64,000 nucleotides of DNA, taken from assembly GCA_964384645.1 (NCBI GenBank), contig CAYLKL010000001.1, forward strand, positions 70,372 to 134,371. The letters are read 5' to 3'. The notes under the pieces are model-generated. The model did no database searches, was not told the origin of the DNA, and worked only from the letters and a program-made list of their open reading frames with translations. Each line of letters begins with the position of its first letter. Position 1 is the stretch's first letter. Of the stretch, positions 14,582-22,530 are shown in pieces. Source of the DNA: DAORIO01 sp964384645. Its GTDB lineage: Bacteria > Patescibacteriota > Minisyncoccia > Phycocordibacterales > UBA9973. Made by a program: the position numbers and the translations under genes.

Positions 14582-15095
14582 ATATTTTATTTGTTAAAAA
14601 CTCAGCTTCAAAAAACAATACCCACAAATCTTGAGAATTACCATTTGATTTAACCAAGTCTACTTTTAAAATTTTTATTGGATAAATATGATTCTCAATA
14701 ATCTGTAGCTGTCTGGTAACTTCAGAAAATTTACCGGTTGATTTTCCAGAAAAAACAAAATTTTCACTATTTTGATTTACCACCGGAACAAAATCAAAAG
14801 AATTTTTAACTAAGTTTAAATCGTTCTTTATTTTATCCAACTTATCTTTTAGAGAGTTACTATCTACGAATAATTGATCTAGGGTGCGAACAACTTCTTT
14901 TGTTTCTGATATATCTTTTACAGCTTTCTCTACGGACAAATCGATTATTTCAGATGCACCTATTTCTTTCTTTAGACTATCAGCCGACTTTATTCCTGAA
15001 AAAATCTCGCGAATAAAAAAAATACTTGAAAAAACACCAATCAGTGCTATCAGTAAAGCAATTATAAATAAAATATTTTTCTTACTATTTTTCAT
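14574..15095 (-). CDS. PilO-like type IV pilus inner-membrane protein
   Basis: About 173 residues: a short cytoplasmic basic segment, one TM (KNILFIIALLIALIGVFSSIFFI), a coiled coil, then a small C-terminal domain. This is the PilO layout. PilO pairs with PilN and links PilM to the outer complex. The start is set at the internal ATG 15095, which has GAG about 9 nt upstream and gives an 11-nt overlap with pilN. The assignment rests mainly on order and topology. Confidence 0.65.
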   Translation of the reverse strand: MKNSKKNILFIIALLIALIGVFSSIFFIREIFSGIKSADSLKKEIGASEIIDLSVEKAVKDISETKEVVRTLDQLFVDSNSLKDKLDKIKNDLNLVKNSFDFVPVVNQNSENFVFSGKSTGKFSEVTRQLQIIENHIYPIKILKVDLVKSNGNSQDLWVLFFEAEFLTNKIYE

Positions 15096-15621
15096 AAATA
15101 ACTCTGATACTAAAAGTAAAATTTTTACCTGCATTTTCTTTTGAATCAACGACGACGACCTCTTTAACTTTTGGAACCAACCTTAAACTTTCTACAAAAA
15201 GAGAGACGGCTTCTATTCTTGGTGAAACACCCGAAACATCAACGATAGAACCATCTTCCCTTTTTTCAAAGTAAAAACCATTCAATCCAACACTGTCTGG
15301 TTTATTTTTTATAATTTGTGAAAAATAAACATCTGAAACACTAATATTTTGTTTATTTTCAAGATACAAGTTAGTTGTTTGGTTTGAATAAGCGACTTCT
15401 TTTTTTGTATCCTGAAGTGTTCTGTTTCTTTCTTCAATAGAAACAGACAGAGTCTTATTAAAATTTTCTTTCTTTAAGTTTAAAAAATATATAGAAGGAG
15501 CCAAAAACAAAGAAAATACAAAAAATGCAATTCCTAAACAAAAAAATAATATTATGTAAGCCCTTCTTTTTAGAAGAAAATCTATTTCTCTTTTTTTATT
15601 TTGTGGTAAAAAATTTATCAT
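15085..15621 (-). CDS. pilN: PilN-like type IV pilus assembly protein
   Basis: 178 residues. It begins MINFLPQNKKREIDF, the conserved PilN N terminus that binds the PilM groove ((I/V)NLLP-type motif). One TM (about 24-46), a coiled coil and a ferredoxin-like C domain follow (VDVSGVSPRIEAVSLFVESLRLVPKVKEVVVVD). It starts 1 nt after the pilM stop codon. Confidence 0.8.
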   Translation of the reverse strand: MINFLPQNKKREIDFLLKRRAYIILFFCLGIAFFVFSLFLAPSIYFLNLKKENFNKTLSVSIEERNRTLQDTKKEVAYSNQTTNLYLENKQNISVSDVYFSQIIKNKPDSVGLNGFYFEKREDGSIVDVSGVSPRIEAVSLFVESLRLVPKVKEVVVVDSKENAGKNFTFSIRVIYEK

Positions 15622-15622
15622 A

Positions 15623-16684
15623 TTATTTTTCTGCCATCGCCAGCCCTACAACCTGCGCAAAAGATAAAGAATCTTCGTATGTCATTGTTGAAACAAATGA
15701 CTCGCTAGTTTGTAAATTTATCCAAGGATTAGCTATTTCAACGGGAATCTTTAGAGTAGTGGCAAGATAATCCTTAAGCCCCGCCATATTAGCAGTCCCC
15801 CCTGAAAGTATTATCTTTTGTAATTTAAAATCTAAAAACATCTGCTCTTTGTTTTCTGAAATCCATTCTAAATATGTAGAATTAATTTTATCTTTTAATA
15901 TAGAAATGTTGCCGACCAAAAATTCAAAAAAATCTTTGTTTTCCAAGCTCTTATTTAGTCCAACAGAAATCTTTTTATTTTCTGCCTGAGAAAAACTAAG
16001 ACCAAGTTTAGCCACCAAAGCTTTTGTGACAAGTTCTCCTCCAAAGAAGATTTCAGTCGAATATATTTTTTTACCCTTATAAACAAAGAGTAGATCGGTC
16101 TTTCTTTTGCCTATATCGACTATTATTTGCCCACCAGAACCTCCTCCAACAGCACGAACCAAGGCGTTCCCCACAGGTTCAAGTGAAATAATTTTTATTT
16201 TTGCTTTATCAAAAATCGAAATGTAACCACCTATCGTTTGCTTCTTTGAAACAAAAACAGAAATTTTTATACTCTTTGTACTTGCTTCTATTATTTCATA
16301 ATCAACTACAAAATTTTTAAAAGAAGTTCCAGATTTCTCTTCAACACTTGCCTCTACTATTTGTTTTATATTTTTTGACTTTTCAACGGGAATCTCCAAA
16401 ATATATTGGAAAATATTTTTCTCATCCACCCCAACCCTTGCAAAAGATATTTTTTCTTTATTTTTTATATCTCTTAGAATTTCGACAACTTTTTCTGGAT
16501 TTAAAATTTCACCGTTTCGTATTACACCCTCTGGCAAATCAACAACGCCAAATTTACCCAGCTTATCAAAAATGCCATTCGAATTTATTTGAACATACTT
16601 AATAGAAGTATCTGACATGTAGACACCAAAGCATGGAATATTTAAATAATTTGGAGATGGAAAAATCTTAGATAGAATTTTCAT
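15623..16684 (-). CDS. pilM: Type IV pilus assembly protein PilM (actin-like ATPase)
   Basis: 353 residues. Actin-fold features: FGVYMSDTSIKYVQ (phosphate-1 region), IVDIGKRKTDLLFVY (phosphate-2) and IILSGGTANMAGLKDYLA (adenosine). PilM sits on the cytoplasmic face and binds the N-terminal tail of PilN. It is first in the pilM-N-O-(X)-tRNA-Arg unit. TATAAT ends 7 nt before the ATG. Confidence 0.9.
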   Translation of the reverse strand: MKILSKIFPSPNYLNIPCFGVYMSDTSIKYVQINSNGIFDKLGKFGVVDLPEGVIRNGEILNPEKVVEILRDIKNKEKISFARVGVDEKNIFQYILEIPVEKSKNIKQIVEASVEEKSGTSFKNFVVDYEIIEASTKSIKISVFVSKKQTIGGYISIFDKAKIKIISLEPVGNALVRAVGGGSGGQIIVDIGKRKTDLLFVYKGKKIYSTEIFFGGELVTKALVAKLGLSFSQAENKKISVGLNKSLENKDFFEFLVGNISILKDKINSTYLEWISENKEQMFLDFKLQKIILSGGTANMAGLKDYLATTLKIPVEIANPWINLQTSESFVSTMTYEDSLSFAQVVGLAMAEK

Positions 16685-16691
16685 AGTATTT

Positions 16692-16697
16692 ATTATA
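16692..16697 (-). promoter_or_regulatory. -10 element of pilM
   Basis: TATAAT on the minus strand ends 7 nt before the ATG at 16684; predicted leaderless. Confidence 0.55.
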
Positions 16698-16707
16698 GCG
16701 CAATATT

Positions 16708-17373
16708 TTATTTTATTTCTTCAGTAACTTCAGTTGTTTCGGGTTTTTTATTAAAAAATTTATTAAATATTCTTGGCACAAGCGGCGTAATGATAGATAT
16801 AAATATAAAAGCAACAAGAGCGCCGTGTAAAATAGTATTTTGAGGCAAAATACCACCTAAAAAATATCCCAAACCTCCAATACCCAAAACCCACAAAAGC
16901 GCCCCGAAAATATTATAAAAAATAAAAGTAGAATATTTCATTTTTATAACTCCAGCAATAATCGGTGCAAAAGTTCGAACTATTGGAACAAATCGTGCCA
17001 CAACAATAGTTGCGATTCCATATTTATTATAAAAATGCTCTGCTTTTTCAATATAGCCCCTCTTAAAGAAAAAAGATTCTTTTTTGGTAAACCAATAAGC
17101 GCCCATCTTTTGTCCACTAAAATATCCAACAATGTCACCAATAATAGCGGAAATTGCCAAAACAAAAAACATGGCGGCAAAAGAATAATACCCCTGCGAA
17201 GCAAAAACTCCCGCCGTCAAAATAAGAGTATCTCCTGGCAAAAAGAATCCAAAAAACAAACCCGTTTCGGCAAAAATAACAATACCTGCCCCAAGCAGAC
17301 CAAATGTCCCTATTATGTTTTCGGGTAAAAATATTTCCACACTATGAAGCTCTTGTGCCTGGGGCAACATTAA
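16708..17373 (-). CDS. DedA/SNARE-associated family membrane protein
   Basis: DedA hallmarks: FAETGLFFGFFLPGDTLILTAG near the N terminus, GYFSGQKMGAYW, and the conserved R in ARFVPIVRTFAPIIAGV, then a GALLWVLGIGGLGYFLGG re-entrant/TM segment. The family flips or recycles undecaprenyl phosphate or other lipids. The ATG at 17373 overlaps the upstream gene by 32 nt; a GTG at 17337, right after that gene's stop, is an alternative start. Confidence 0.9.
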   Translation of the reverse strand, partial: LMLPQAQELHSVEIFLPENIIGTFGLLGAGIVIFAETGLFFGFFLPGDTLILTAGVFASQGYYSFAAMFFVLAISAIIGDIVGYFSGQKMGAYWFTKKESFFFKRGYIEKAEHFYNKYGIATIVVARFVPIVRTFAPIIAGVIKMKYSTFIFYNIFGALLWVLGIGGLGYFLGGILPQNTILHGALVAFIFISIITPLVPRIFNKFFNKKPETTEVTEEIK

Positions 17374-17674
17374 ACTCTGGATGAATCGGAGCAAATTCTG
17401 TTTCGCCAACTGCGTACATTATCATTCCTTGGCTATCCAAACCTTTCAATTTACGAGTTGGCAAATTTGCAATAACTGGAACCATTTTTCCTACTAGACC
17501 TTCCCAGTTAGCATATCTCTCGCGAATACCTGAAAGAATTTGGCGAGGATTTTCTTCCCCAAGATCTACCATAAATTTAATAAGCTTGTCCGCCCCCTCA
17601 ACTGTTTCTGCTGAAAGAATTTTTCCTAACTTTATTTCTATTTTTGCAAAATCATCAATACTTATGTTTTCCAT
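17342..17674 (-). CDS. tRNA-binding OB-fold protein (MetRS beta-subunit/Trbp111-like)
   Basis: 110 residues: DDFAKIEIKLGKILSAETVEGADKLIKFMVDLGE...RQILSGIRERY, VGKMVPVIANLPTRKLKGLDSQGMIMYA. This is the stand-alone EMAP/Arc1p-type tRNA-binding domain that is often the C-terminal part of methionyl-tRNA synthetase. No catalytic MetRS is in the window. A TGaTAAACT element ends 6 nt before the ATG. Confidence 0.88.
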   Translation of the reverse strand: MENISIDDFAKIEIKLGKILSAETVEGADKLIKFMVDLGEENPRQILSGIRERYANWEGLVGKMVPVIANLPTRKLKGLDSQGMIMYAVGETEFAPIHPEFNVAPGTRAS

Positions 17675-17686
17675 ATATATAGTTTA

Positions 17687-18073
17687 TCAAGAATTAGCTC
17701 TCTCTAAAAATCTCTGTAATATCAAGGCGGCTGCTTGAGAGTGATCACCGCCATCTCCCCCCCTTGCTTCATCTAAAACATGCATAGACGAAAAGCTTTC
17801 ATTTTGCCATTTAACAGGCAACTTAATATCTGAAATTAGCGCTTCTTTAAAATTTTCAATTTGTTTTTGAATTTGATTTGGCTGTCCTTGGTCATTTATC
17901 GATTTGCCCAAAACTATTGTTTCCACTTTTTCCAAATGACAAATATCTTTTATTGAAGCTATAAGTCCTCCTTCATTTTTTAAAGTCTTGAAAGGAAAAG
18001 CTATTTGTCCGTCATCGTCTGAAATAGCGACTCCAATATTTTTTCCTCCAAAATCAATTCCCAGGTATTTCAT
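17687..18073 (-). CDS. ruvX: Putative pre-16S rRNA nuclease / Holliday-junction resolvase homologue YqgF (RuvX)
   Basis: RNase-H-fold protein of about 128 residues: MKYLGIDFGGKNIGVAISDD (first Asp), VLGKSINDQGQPN, WQNESFSSMHVLDEARGGDGGDHSQAAALILQRFL. In E. coli the family processes the 16S 5' end. The ATG at 18073 follows an AGG and is preferred to a TTG at 18094. The insert after DEAR is short, as in CPR homologues. Confidence 0.85.
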   Translation of the reverse strand: MKYLGIDFGGKNIGVAISDDDGQIAFPFKTLKNEGGLIASIKDICHLEKVETIVLGKSINDQGQPNQIQKQIENFKEALISDIKLPVKWQNESFSSMHVLDEARGGDGGDHSQAAALILQRFLERANS

Positions 18074-18116
18074 AACCTGGAATATACCACACAATATGGC
18101 GCTTTGAATAACACCT

Positions 18117-18125
18117 TGCTATAAT
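18117..18125 (+). promoter_or_regulatory. Extended -10 promoter of the DUF5652-type gene
   Basis: TGcTATAAT ends 6 nt before the GTG start at 18132; predicted leaderless. Confidence 0.65.
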
Positions 18126-18131
18126 TGCCCC

Positions 18132-18428
18132 GTGCAGAACGATACAATAATTTTTATAGTAATTTTTCTTTTAAGTTTTTGGACACTTATTTGGAAAATT
18201 TTTTCTGTTTGGACAGCAGCTCGAAACGGAGACCGAGGATGGTTTGTTGCCCTGCTTTTACTAAACACACTTTCTATTTTAGACATTTGGTATCTTTTTA
18301 AAGTAGCTAAAATACCAAAAGAGAGAGTAGCTCAAGTTTTCAAAAGACCAATTCGAAAACTTTTTGAAAAATCAGTCGCAACACCAAGAAGTGAAAACCA
18401 AAAAGAAGAAGAGAGTTTTAAGTTATAA
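18132..18428 (+). CDS. DUF5652-type small membrane protein
   Basis: 98 residues with two TM helices and the motif W..WSVWTAARNGDRGWFVALLLLNTLSILDIWYLF, as in DUF5652 proteins common in Patescibacteria. A basic cytoplasmic tail follows. GTG start. Function unknown; the RNG..GWF turn suggests a small membrane-associated adaptor. Confidence 0.8.
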   Translation: MQNDTIIFIVIFLLSFWTLIWKIFSVWTAARNGDRGWFVALLLLNTLSILDIWYLFKVAKIPKERVAQVFKRPIRKLFEKSVATPRSENQKEEESFKL

Positions 18429-18461
18429 AGTTGAAAGTAGAAAGTTATAAAGTCCGAAACT

Positions 18462-18490
18462 AAAAGCGCTCCCTCACGGGAGCGCTTTAA
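18462..18490 (+). terminator. Terminator after the DUF5652-type gene
   Basis: AAAGCGCTCCC/GGGAGCGCTTT, 11-bp stem with a 4-nt loop. It is preceded by a short AGTTATAAAG repeat. Confidence 0.85.
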
Positions 18491-18541
18491 ATTTTACATA
18501 AAAACTTGAGAAAAATACGAAAATACAGTAATCTATTCAAC

Positions 18542-18628
18542 GGAGGTGTGGCTGAGTGGTTGAAGGCGGCAGTCTTGAAAACTGTTGTATGGGAAACCGT
18601 ACCGCGAGTTCGAATCTCGCCGCCTCCG
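18542..18628 (+). tRNA. tRNA-Ser (TGA)
   Basis: Class II tRNA with a long variable arm. Acceptor GGAGGTG/CGCCTCC, G73, anticodon loop CTTGAAA giving TGA, T-arm GCGAG-TTCGAAT-CTCGC. Confidence 0.93.
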
Positions 18629-18634
18629 CAAAAA

Positions 18635-18666
18635 TAAAAAACCGTCCCAAAATGGGCGGTTTTTTA
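18635..18666 (+). terminator. Terminator of tRNA-Ser
   Basis: AAAAAACCGtCCC / GGGcGGTTTTTT hairpin directly after the tRNA. Confidence 0.8.
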
Positions 18667-18670
18667 TTAT

Positions 18671-18741
18671 GCGGAGGCGAGAAAGCAAACTGCTTTGCTT
18701 GCGTGCGAAATTCGAATAGGATAAAGTTCAAAATTTTCGCC
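18671..18741 (-). repeat. tRNA-Ser-linked foldback element with the 22-nt palindrome
   Basis: Read on the minus strand: a degenerate GCGAAAATTTTGAA arm, then TTCGAATTTCGC (the tRNA-Ser T-arm 3' half with one change). Next is the palindromic insert (18681-18702, one mismatch to the copies at 5107 and 23676), then CGCCTCCGCA, the tRNA-Ser acceptor 3' strand. It is inverted relative to tRNA-Ser and separated from it by the terminator. Confidence 0.82.
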
Positions 18742-18777
18742 ATTTACATCCACCTACCTCAAATATTTGATTTAGGC

Positions 18778-18783
18778 TAAAAT
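18778..18783 (+). promoter_or_regulatory. -10 element of the HEXXH-protein gene
   Basis: TAAAAT ends 6 nt before the ATG at 18790; predicted leaderless. Confidence 0.5.
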
Positions 18784-18789
18784 ACCTAC

Positions 18790-19638
18790 ATGGAAAGATT
18801 TGAAATGCCTCATGTTGATAAGGTTGTTGGAATACCAAAGGAATACCCTAATGGTCAAAATGAATTAGAAGTTCATCTCGCAAATAAATTTAAAGAAGAA
18901 GGAAAAAAAATTGAGGGACACGAAATTGAAAAAACAGACAAGGATATTCTTTTAATTGATTTCGCCCAAAATGCCGTTGATGATTATCTTAAAAAATATA
19001 ATCGGAAAAAGAATGTAATTATACCTCTTGAAAATATTCATCTACTAGAAGAAGGGGGCGTAGATAAATTAACACGAGGGAAAATAAGCGCTGGAGCATC
19101 TGCACCAGTATATGGAGGTATTATTGTGGACAGGGTGGTTTCAGATGTGGAATTTTCTCTTGTGACCTTTCATGAATTAATGCACGCGAAATCTTATAAT
19201 TCTATACAAATAACTAAAGAGAAGAACAAAGAAAAAGGAGTGATTAAATCATTTAGAACCGGTTTTTGTGTGACCACTAGAGACGGAGAGAAAACTTTTT
19301 TTGAAGATGTAAACGAAGCCATTGTTGGCTTTTTAACTAAAAAATTTTTTGAAGAATATATAGAAAAAAACGATATGTTCAAGGATGAACTAACCATGCA
19401 GAAAGAGAAAAAAATATCTTTCAACCTTAGCCGACAAAAAGAAATGCGCGAGGGTTTGAATTACATGTTTAAGATTTATGAATTAAATAAAGATAAATAT
19501 TCCCAAGAAGAAATTGTGGATATTTTTATAGATGCCGGCATAAATGGAAATCTATTGAAAGTTGCTAGATTAGTTGAAGAAACTTTTGGTAAAGGAAGTT
19601 TTAGGGTACTAGGAGAAACAACTGCAGTGAAAAAGTAA
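18790..19638 (+). CDS. Hypothetical protein with HEXXH metallopeptidase-like motif
   Basis: 282 soluble residues. TFHELMHAKSY (about 124-134) supplies HExxH, and FEDVNEAIVGFLTKKF about 45 residues later supplies an E that could be the third zinc ligand, as in gluzincins. A protease role is an inference from these motifs; the rest matches nothing I know. There is no signal peptide, so it would act in the cytoplasm. Confidence 0.65.
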   Translation: MERFEMPHVDKVVGIPKEYPNGQNELEVHLANKFKEEGKKIEGHEIEKTDKDILLIDFAQNAVDDYLKKYNRKKNVIIPLENIHLLEEGGVDKLTRGKISAGASAPVYGGIIVDRVVSDVEFSLVTFHELMHAKSYNSIQITKEKNKEKGVIKSFRTGFCVTTRDGEKTFFEDVNEAIVGFLTKKFFEEYIEKNDMFKDELTMQKEKKISFNLSRQKEMREGLNYMFKIYELNKDKYSQEEIVDIFIDAGINGNLLKVARLVEETFGKGSFRVLGETTAVKK

Positions 19639-19690
19639 TTTAAAAACACCCTAACCCTGCAAGGATCAAGTCTCTCCCCATCCCATCTTA

Positions 19691-19699
19691 TGTTATATT
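19691..19699 (+). promoter_or_regulatory. Extended -10 promoter of the DUF1801 gene
   Basis: TGtTATATT ends 8 nt before the ATG at 19708. Confidence 0.55.
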
Positions 19700-19707
19700 A
19701 AATCCAT

Positions 19708-20133
19708 ATGGCAGAAATAAAAACAAAACCAACCAAAGTACCACCAAGGTCATTTCTTAAAACCATTAAAGACGAGCAAAAAAGAGATGACTCCCTAAAA
19801 CTACTAAAAATTTTTGAAGAAACTACAAAACTAAAACCTAAGATGTGGGGCGAAAGCATTGTCGGCTTTGGTGAGTATCACTATAAGTCGGATCGCTCTA
19901 CACAACATGGTGACTGGCCCCTTATAGCATTTTCGCCACGTGCAACTGGAATAACAATTTACATAATGCCCGGATTTAAAAGATACGGCGATTTACTTGA
20001 AAAAATCGGTCCGCACAAAGTAAGCGGTGGATCTTGTTTATACATTAAAAAACTAGAAAACATTCACATTCCCACCCTAAAGGCCATCATCAAAAAATCT
20101 GTTGCTGATATGAAGAAACAACATAAAGTGTAA
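19708..20133 (+). CDS. DUF1801-domain protein (YdhG-like)
   Basis: 141 residues with the DUF1801 pattern: PKMWGESIVGFGEYHYKS...GDWPLIAFSPRATGITIYIMPGF, then KVSGGSCLYIKKLENI and a C-terminal helix. The family shares an SCP2-like/YdhG fold, with unknown ligand. Confidence 0.8.
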   Translation: MAEIKTKPTKVPPRSFLKTIKDEQKRDDSLKLLKIFEETTKLKPKMWGESIVGFGEYHYKSDRSTQHGDWPLIAFSPRATGITIYIMPGFKRYGDLLEKIGPHKVSGGSCLYIKKLENIHIPTLKAIIKKSVADMKKQHKV

Positions 20134-20192
20134 AAATGCTACAATAATAAAGAATGTCGGGTCGAATTTATTATTTAATTTAAAATAAATAT

Positions 20193-20345
20193 ATGCTTAC
20201 GACAATCGCTACTGTTTTATTGATATTGTGGCTACTTGGTTTCTTGGGATTCCACATACTAGGAGGATTTATACACATCCTTTTGGTTATAGCTGTTATT
20301 TTATTTTTGATTCGAATTATTCGAGGGGAAAACCCCCTAAAGTAA
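20193..20345 (+). CDS. DUF5670/lmo0937-type small membrane protein (50 aa)
   Basis: MLTTIATVLLILWLLGFLGF then GGFIHILLVIAVILFLI: two short TM helices joined by HxxGGFIH, the lmo0937 family signature. These peptides are frequently stress-associated. A TGcTACAAT element at 20137-20145 lies 47 nt upstream. Confidence 0.75.
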   Translation: MLTTIATVLLILWLLGFLGFHILGGFIHILLVIAVILFLIRIIRGENPLK

Positions 20346-20371
20346 ATCCTTTATTAATTAAATTCTAATTT

Positions 20372-20581
20372 ATGGAAAATCAAACAAATTACCCACAACA
20401 ACCAGCGCCAAATAGTTCAGGCGCAAATACTGTACTAATAGTTATCGTTATCTTAATACTCGCTGGCTTTGGGTATTGGCTATACAATAAAGAAACAAAA
20501 CCAGCACCATCTGACAACCCTGGAATAAACATAGATGTAAATCTACCCGCCGACAACAATTCTGACGAATCAACTCAATAA
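20372..20581 (+). CDS. Small single-TM protein
   Basis: 69 residues: a Pro/Gln/Asn-rich N terminus, one TM (TVLIVIVILILAGFGYWLY, about 20-38) and a hydrophilic tail ending NNSDESTQ. It starts 26 nt after the DUF5670-type gene and ends at a strong terminator. Confidence 0.65.
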   Translation: MENQTNYPQQPAPNSSGANTVLIVIVILILAGFGYWLYNKETKPAPSDNPGINIDVNLPADNNSDESTQ

Positions 20582-20584
20582 ATC

Positions 20585-20630
20585 AAATATAAAATAGCCA
20601 CGACCTTTAGTTGTGGCTATTTTATATTTA
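20585..20630 (+). terminator. Long terminator hairpin
   Basis: AAATATAAAATAGCCAC is mirrored as GTGGCTATTTTATATTT around CGACCTTTAGTT; the stem is 17 bp. Confidence 0.8.
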
Positions 20631-20671
20631 GACTTACCCAATTTTCCTTCTTCCCTCCATCACAAAAGCGG

Positions 20672-20677
20672 TATAAT
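20672..20677 (+). promoter_or_regulatory. -10 element of the sigma-factor gene
   Basis: TATAAT ends 10 nt before the ATG at 20688. Confidence 0.5.
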
Positions 20678-20687
20678 ATGCGTTAAT

Positions 20688-21236
20688 ATGGCTGAAAGAG
20701 CAAATGACCACGAAAAACTCAAGAACCTGTTTGATGAGGCTAGAAATGGCTCGCTTACGGCGCAAGATGAGATATATAAATATTTCTACTCCCCGCTCTA
20801 CCGCTACTTTTTTATGCGAACCCAAAACGAAGACGAGGCCATAGATTTGACCCAAACCTCCTTCGTTAAATTTTACGGAAACCTCGCAAAAATAACTCAA
20901 ACGATTTCCCTTCCAAGCTTCATTTTTACCATCGCCCGAAATACTCTTATCGACTACTGGCGAAAACGTGGAACCCGAAATACGGTCGTGAGCGACGAGG
21001 TGGTAATGATAGAAAGTGAAAATCAAGTAGAAGAAAAAAAAGAATTAGGGCTTGAGTTCAAAGACATGATAGAAAAACTCTCAGAAGAACAAAAAGAAGC
21101 TTTAACACTTAGATACGTCGAAGACCTCCCCGCCAAAGACATTGCCGAAATTATGGGAAAGAGTGAAGAAGCAGTCCGGCAACTACTATCGCGTGGAATA
21201 AAAACTTTACGAGAAAATATAAAAGAATATGAATAA
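20688..21236 (+). CDS. Sigma-70 family RNA polymerase sigma factor (ECF type)
   Basis: About 182 residues. Region 2 is PLYRYFFMRTQNEDEAIDLTQTSFVKFYGNL...SFIFTIARNTLIDYWRKRG. Region 4 is LSEEQKEALTLRYVEDLPAKDIAEIMGKSEEAVRQLLSRGIKTLREN (helix-turn-helix). There is no region 1 or 3, which is the ECF layout. The ATG at 20688 is chosen because region 2 begins soon after. It overlaps the next gene by 8 nt, typical of a sigma/anti-sigma pair. Confidence 0.92.
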   Translation: MAERANDHEKLKNLFDEARNGSLTAQDEIYKYFYSPLYRYFFMRTQNEDEAIDLTQTSFVKFYGNLAKITQTISLPSFIFTIARNTLIDYWRKRGTRNTVVSDEVVMIESENQVEEKKELGLEFKDMIEKLSEEQKEALTLRYVEDLPAKDIAEIMGKSEEAVRQLLSRGIKTLRENIKEYE

Positions 21237-21765
21237 AGAAATACCACAAGAAAATATTGAAGAATTAGATGCACAAGATTTGCAGGTAATTTCAAAGTTG
21301 CAAAATTTAAGAAAAGATATAAAAGCCCCACACGAATCTTTTTTGAAAGCTATGCAAATTCTAAATCCAGATACTTCTTCCACTCCAACAAAGTCTCCAT
21401 TTTATATTCCAATGTTTTTTAGAATCTCTGTTCCAGCTTTGGCGGTAATACTTATAGTTGGCCTTTCTGTAAAGAATAATCTAAACCCAAATACTGATTC
21501 TATTTTAGAGCCGTCAGTTGAAAGCCCTGCCTCTTTTGCATTACTTCAAAATGAAACAGTAAGTAATTCAGATGTCGGCCAATCGCAAGACACAGCACTA
21601 ATGAAAATGTCTACGGTCACACCCGAAAATCTTAAGCCGGAAGATTTTGAAGCAATCACCGCAGAAGAATTTTCAACATATTCAACTTCGTCTGATGAAA
21701 AATTTGCGTCTTATGATGAAACTGGGGTTAATAATTTTGTAAACTACTATGGAGAAAATTTTTAA
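21229..21765 (+). CDS. Putative membrane anti-sigma factor
   Basis: 178 residues: a cytoplasmic helical N terminus (about 1-60), one TM (about 68-84, SVPALAVILIVGLSV) and an exported Ser/Thr/Glu-rich tail. The overlap with the sigma gene and the topology suggest it holds the sigma factor at the membrane. No zinc HxxxCxxC motif is present, so it is not a ZAS-type anti-sigma. Confidence 0.65.
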   Translation: MNKEIPQENIEELDAQDLQVISKLQNLRKDIKAPHESFLKAMQILNPDTSSTPTKSPFYIPMFFRISVPALAVILIVGLSVKNNLNPNTDSILEPSVESPASFALLQNETVSNSDVGQSQDTALMKMSTVTPENLKPEDFEAITAEEFSTYSTSSDEKFASYDETGVNNFVNYYGENF

Positions 21766-22483
21766 TAAAAAAACAATAATTGCTTCTTTTGTACTTATTT
21801 CAGTGCTTTTTGCACCAATTCAAAGTTTTGCCTCAAATGGCGGATCAACGTCTATTTGCCAAAAAATATCTAAAGTTGAATCTGATATCAAGAAAGAACA
21901 AAATAAAATAAAAGAAGAAGTTCAAAAATCTCGACAAAAAAGGACAGAAGACATAAAGGAAGAATGGACAAAAAGAGACGAACAATTTAACCAAGAAAGA
22001 AACCGAATCGACTCAATATACAAAAACTTTGTTGTTTCTTTGAAAGCAAAAGCGCAAACTGACGCTGATAAAAAAGCGGTAGAAAACTTTGAAAAAACTA
22101 TTTTTACCCTTTTGTCTGACGCCAGAAATAAAACAGATGATGTTTGGGATAAATATGAAAGTGAAACACTTCTCTCTCTTTCAAGGCAAGATTCTTCTAG
22201 TGAAACATATTTCAAGGAAATAGAGGGCGAATCCACAAGTCGACTCGGCACACTCAAGACTTTGTGCGTTGGAGTATTTGAAGAAAAAATTAAAGACGAA
22301 TTGGATAATATAAAAAAGATGAAGGATCGTGGAATGGCAAAATCTTCATTTTTGAGAAAATCAAAACTTGAAATAGCCCAGCTAACATCTACTCGAAACA
22401 AACAAATAGAAACAATCAAAAAAGAATTGTCTCAAAAAATAATTGAGGCTTACAACGCCTTGCCTACAAACCTGAGAAAATAA
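21749..22483 (+). CDS. Exported coiled-coil protein
   Basis: 244 residues: a signal peptide (about 1-28, ending SFASNG) then long charged helices (KVESDIKKEQNKIKEEVQKSRQKRTEDIKEEW). A single Cys pair (C36, and C in TLCVG). It overlaps the anti-sigma gene by 17 nt, so it may be a periplasmic sensor or effector of the same system (inference). Confidence 0.65.
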   Translation: MEKIFNKKTIIASFVLISVLFAPIQSFASNGGSTSICQKISKVESDIKKEQNKIKEEVQKSRQKRTEDIKEEWTKRDEQFNQERNRIDSIYKNFVVSLKAKAQTDADKKAVENFEKTIFTLLSDARNKTDDVWDKYESETLLSLSRQDSSSETYFKEIEGESTSRLGTLKTLCVGVFEEKIKDELDNIKKMKDRGMAKSSFLRKSKLEIAQLTSTRNKQIETIKKELSQKIIEAYNALPTNLRK

Positions 22484-22530
22484 AAACTCCGTACGTGCAA
22501 AAAAACAATAAGTTTTATACAATTAGAAGA

